Below are positions 24,300-24,414 of a stretch of 24,414 nt of DNA, in pieces. Location: contig CAXNAD020000212.1 in the NCBI GenBank assembly GCA_964200185.2, positions 1 to 24,414 on the forward strand, written 5' to 3'. Source of the DNA: Choristocarpus tenellus KU-1152. Its lineage: Eukaryota; Phaeophyceae. The translations under genes were made by a program, and so were the position numbers. The first letter of the stretch is position 1; each line of letters begins with the position of its first letter. Below the pieces are notes generated by a model, which ran no database searches, was not told where the DNA came from, and saw nothing but the letters and a program-made list of their open reading frames with translations.

Positions 24300-24414
24300 C
24301 TGCAAGTGATGTGATCATCATGCAAATACAACGCTGACCTTCAGCGAGGACAATTTTGCGAGCTTTTTAACACTGATGCAGTTGAACATATGGTACATTA
24401 TTTGTGTTGTGGTG
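24300..24414. repeat. Satellite-like repeat, copy 2, ending at the window edge
   Basis: This is a direct repeat of 24076-24191. The window stops exactly where copy 1 ends, so the array may continue or a contig may end here. Confidence 0.9.

Overview
This is nuclear DNA from an intron-bearing eukaryote. Each of four protein-coding genes can be rebuilt only by joining exons across GT...AG introns of about 117 to 1030 bp, with all reading phases matching. The intergenic DNA is long and contains decayed transposons and MITE-like elements. The telomere-like motif is TTAGGG/CCCTAA. The style of the heat shock factor DNA-binding domain (a short wing, WWEFKH, FLRGQ) and the gene texture suggest a protist, possibly a stramenopile alga. 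That assignment is an inference and is weak at lineage level.

Layout, left to right. 1-1035 is upstream DNA with a thrice-repeated 11-mer. 1036-3813 (+) is a three-exon heat shock transcription factor (HSF). 3814-7173 holds the HSF 3' region and no recognisable gene. 7174-10290 (-) is a complete four-exon PCNA, with an E2F-like site about 150 bp upstream of its ATG. About 10570-12330 (+) is the decayed C-terminal half of a non-LTR retrotransposon polyprotein, starting only about 280 bp upstream of PCNA. 12331-18830 is a gene-poor stretch with four related 240-270 bp inverted-terminal-repeat elements (A 14215-14473, B 14753-15010, D 15812-16081, C 17525-17778), a strong hairpin and an AT microsatellite. 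18831-21285 (-) is a four-exon NIT2/omega-amidase-type nitrilase with a mitochondrial-looking N-terminus. 21477-22704 (+) is the first three exons of a mitochondrial HSP90 (TRAP1 type), divergent from the nitrilase across about 190 bp. 22705-24414 lacks the rest of TRAP1 and ends in TTAGGG tracts and two copies of a satellite-like repeat.

The genes are ordinary housekeeping and stress genes: a stress transcription factor, the replication clamp, and two probable mitochondrial proteins. They do not form an operon. HSF proteins classically control HSP90-family genes, but no convincing heat shock element was seen upstream of TRAP1. The least explained parts are the MITE-like family with a two-block terminal inverted repeat, the head-to-head nitrilase/TRAP1 promoter, and the loss of TRAP1 continuity in the satellite-rich right end.
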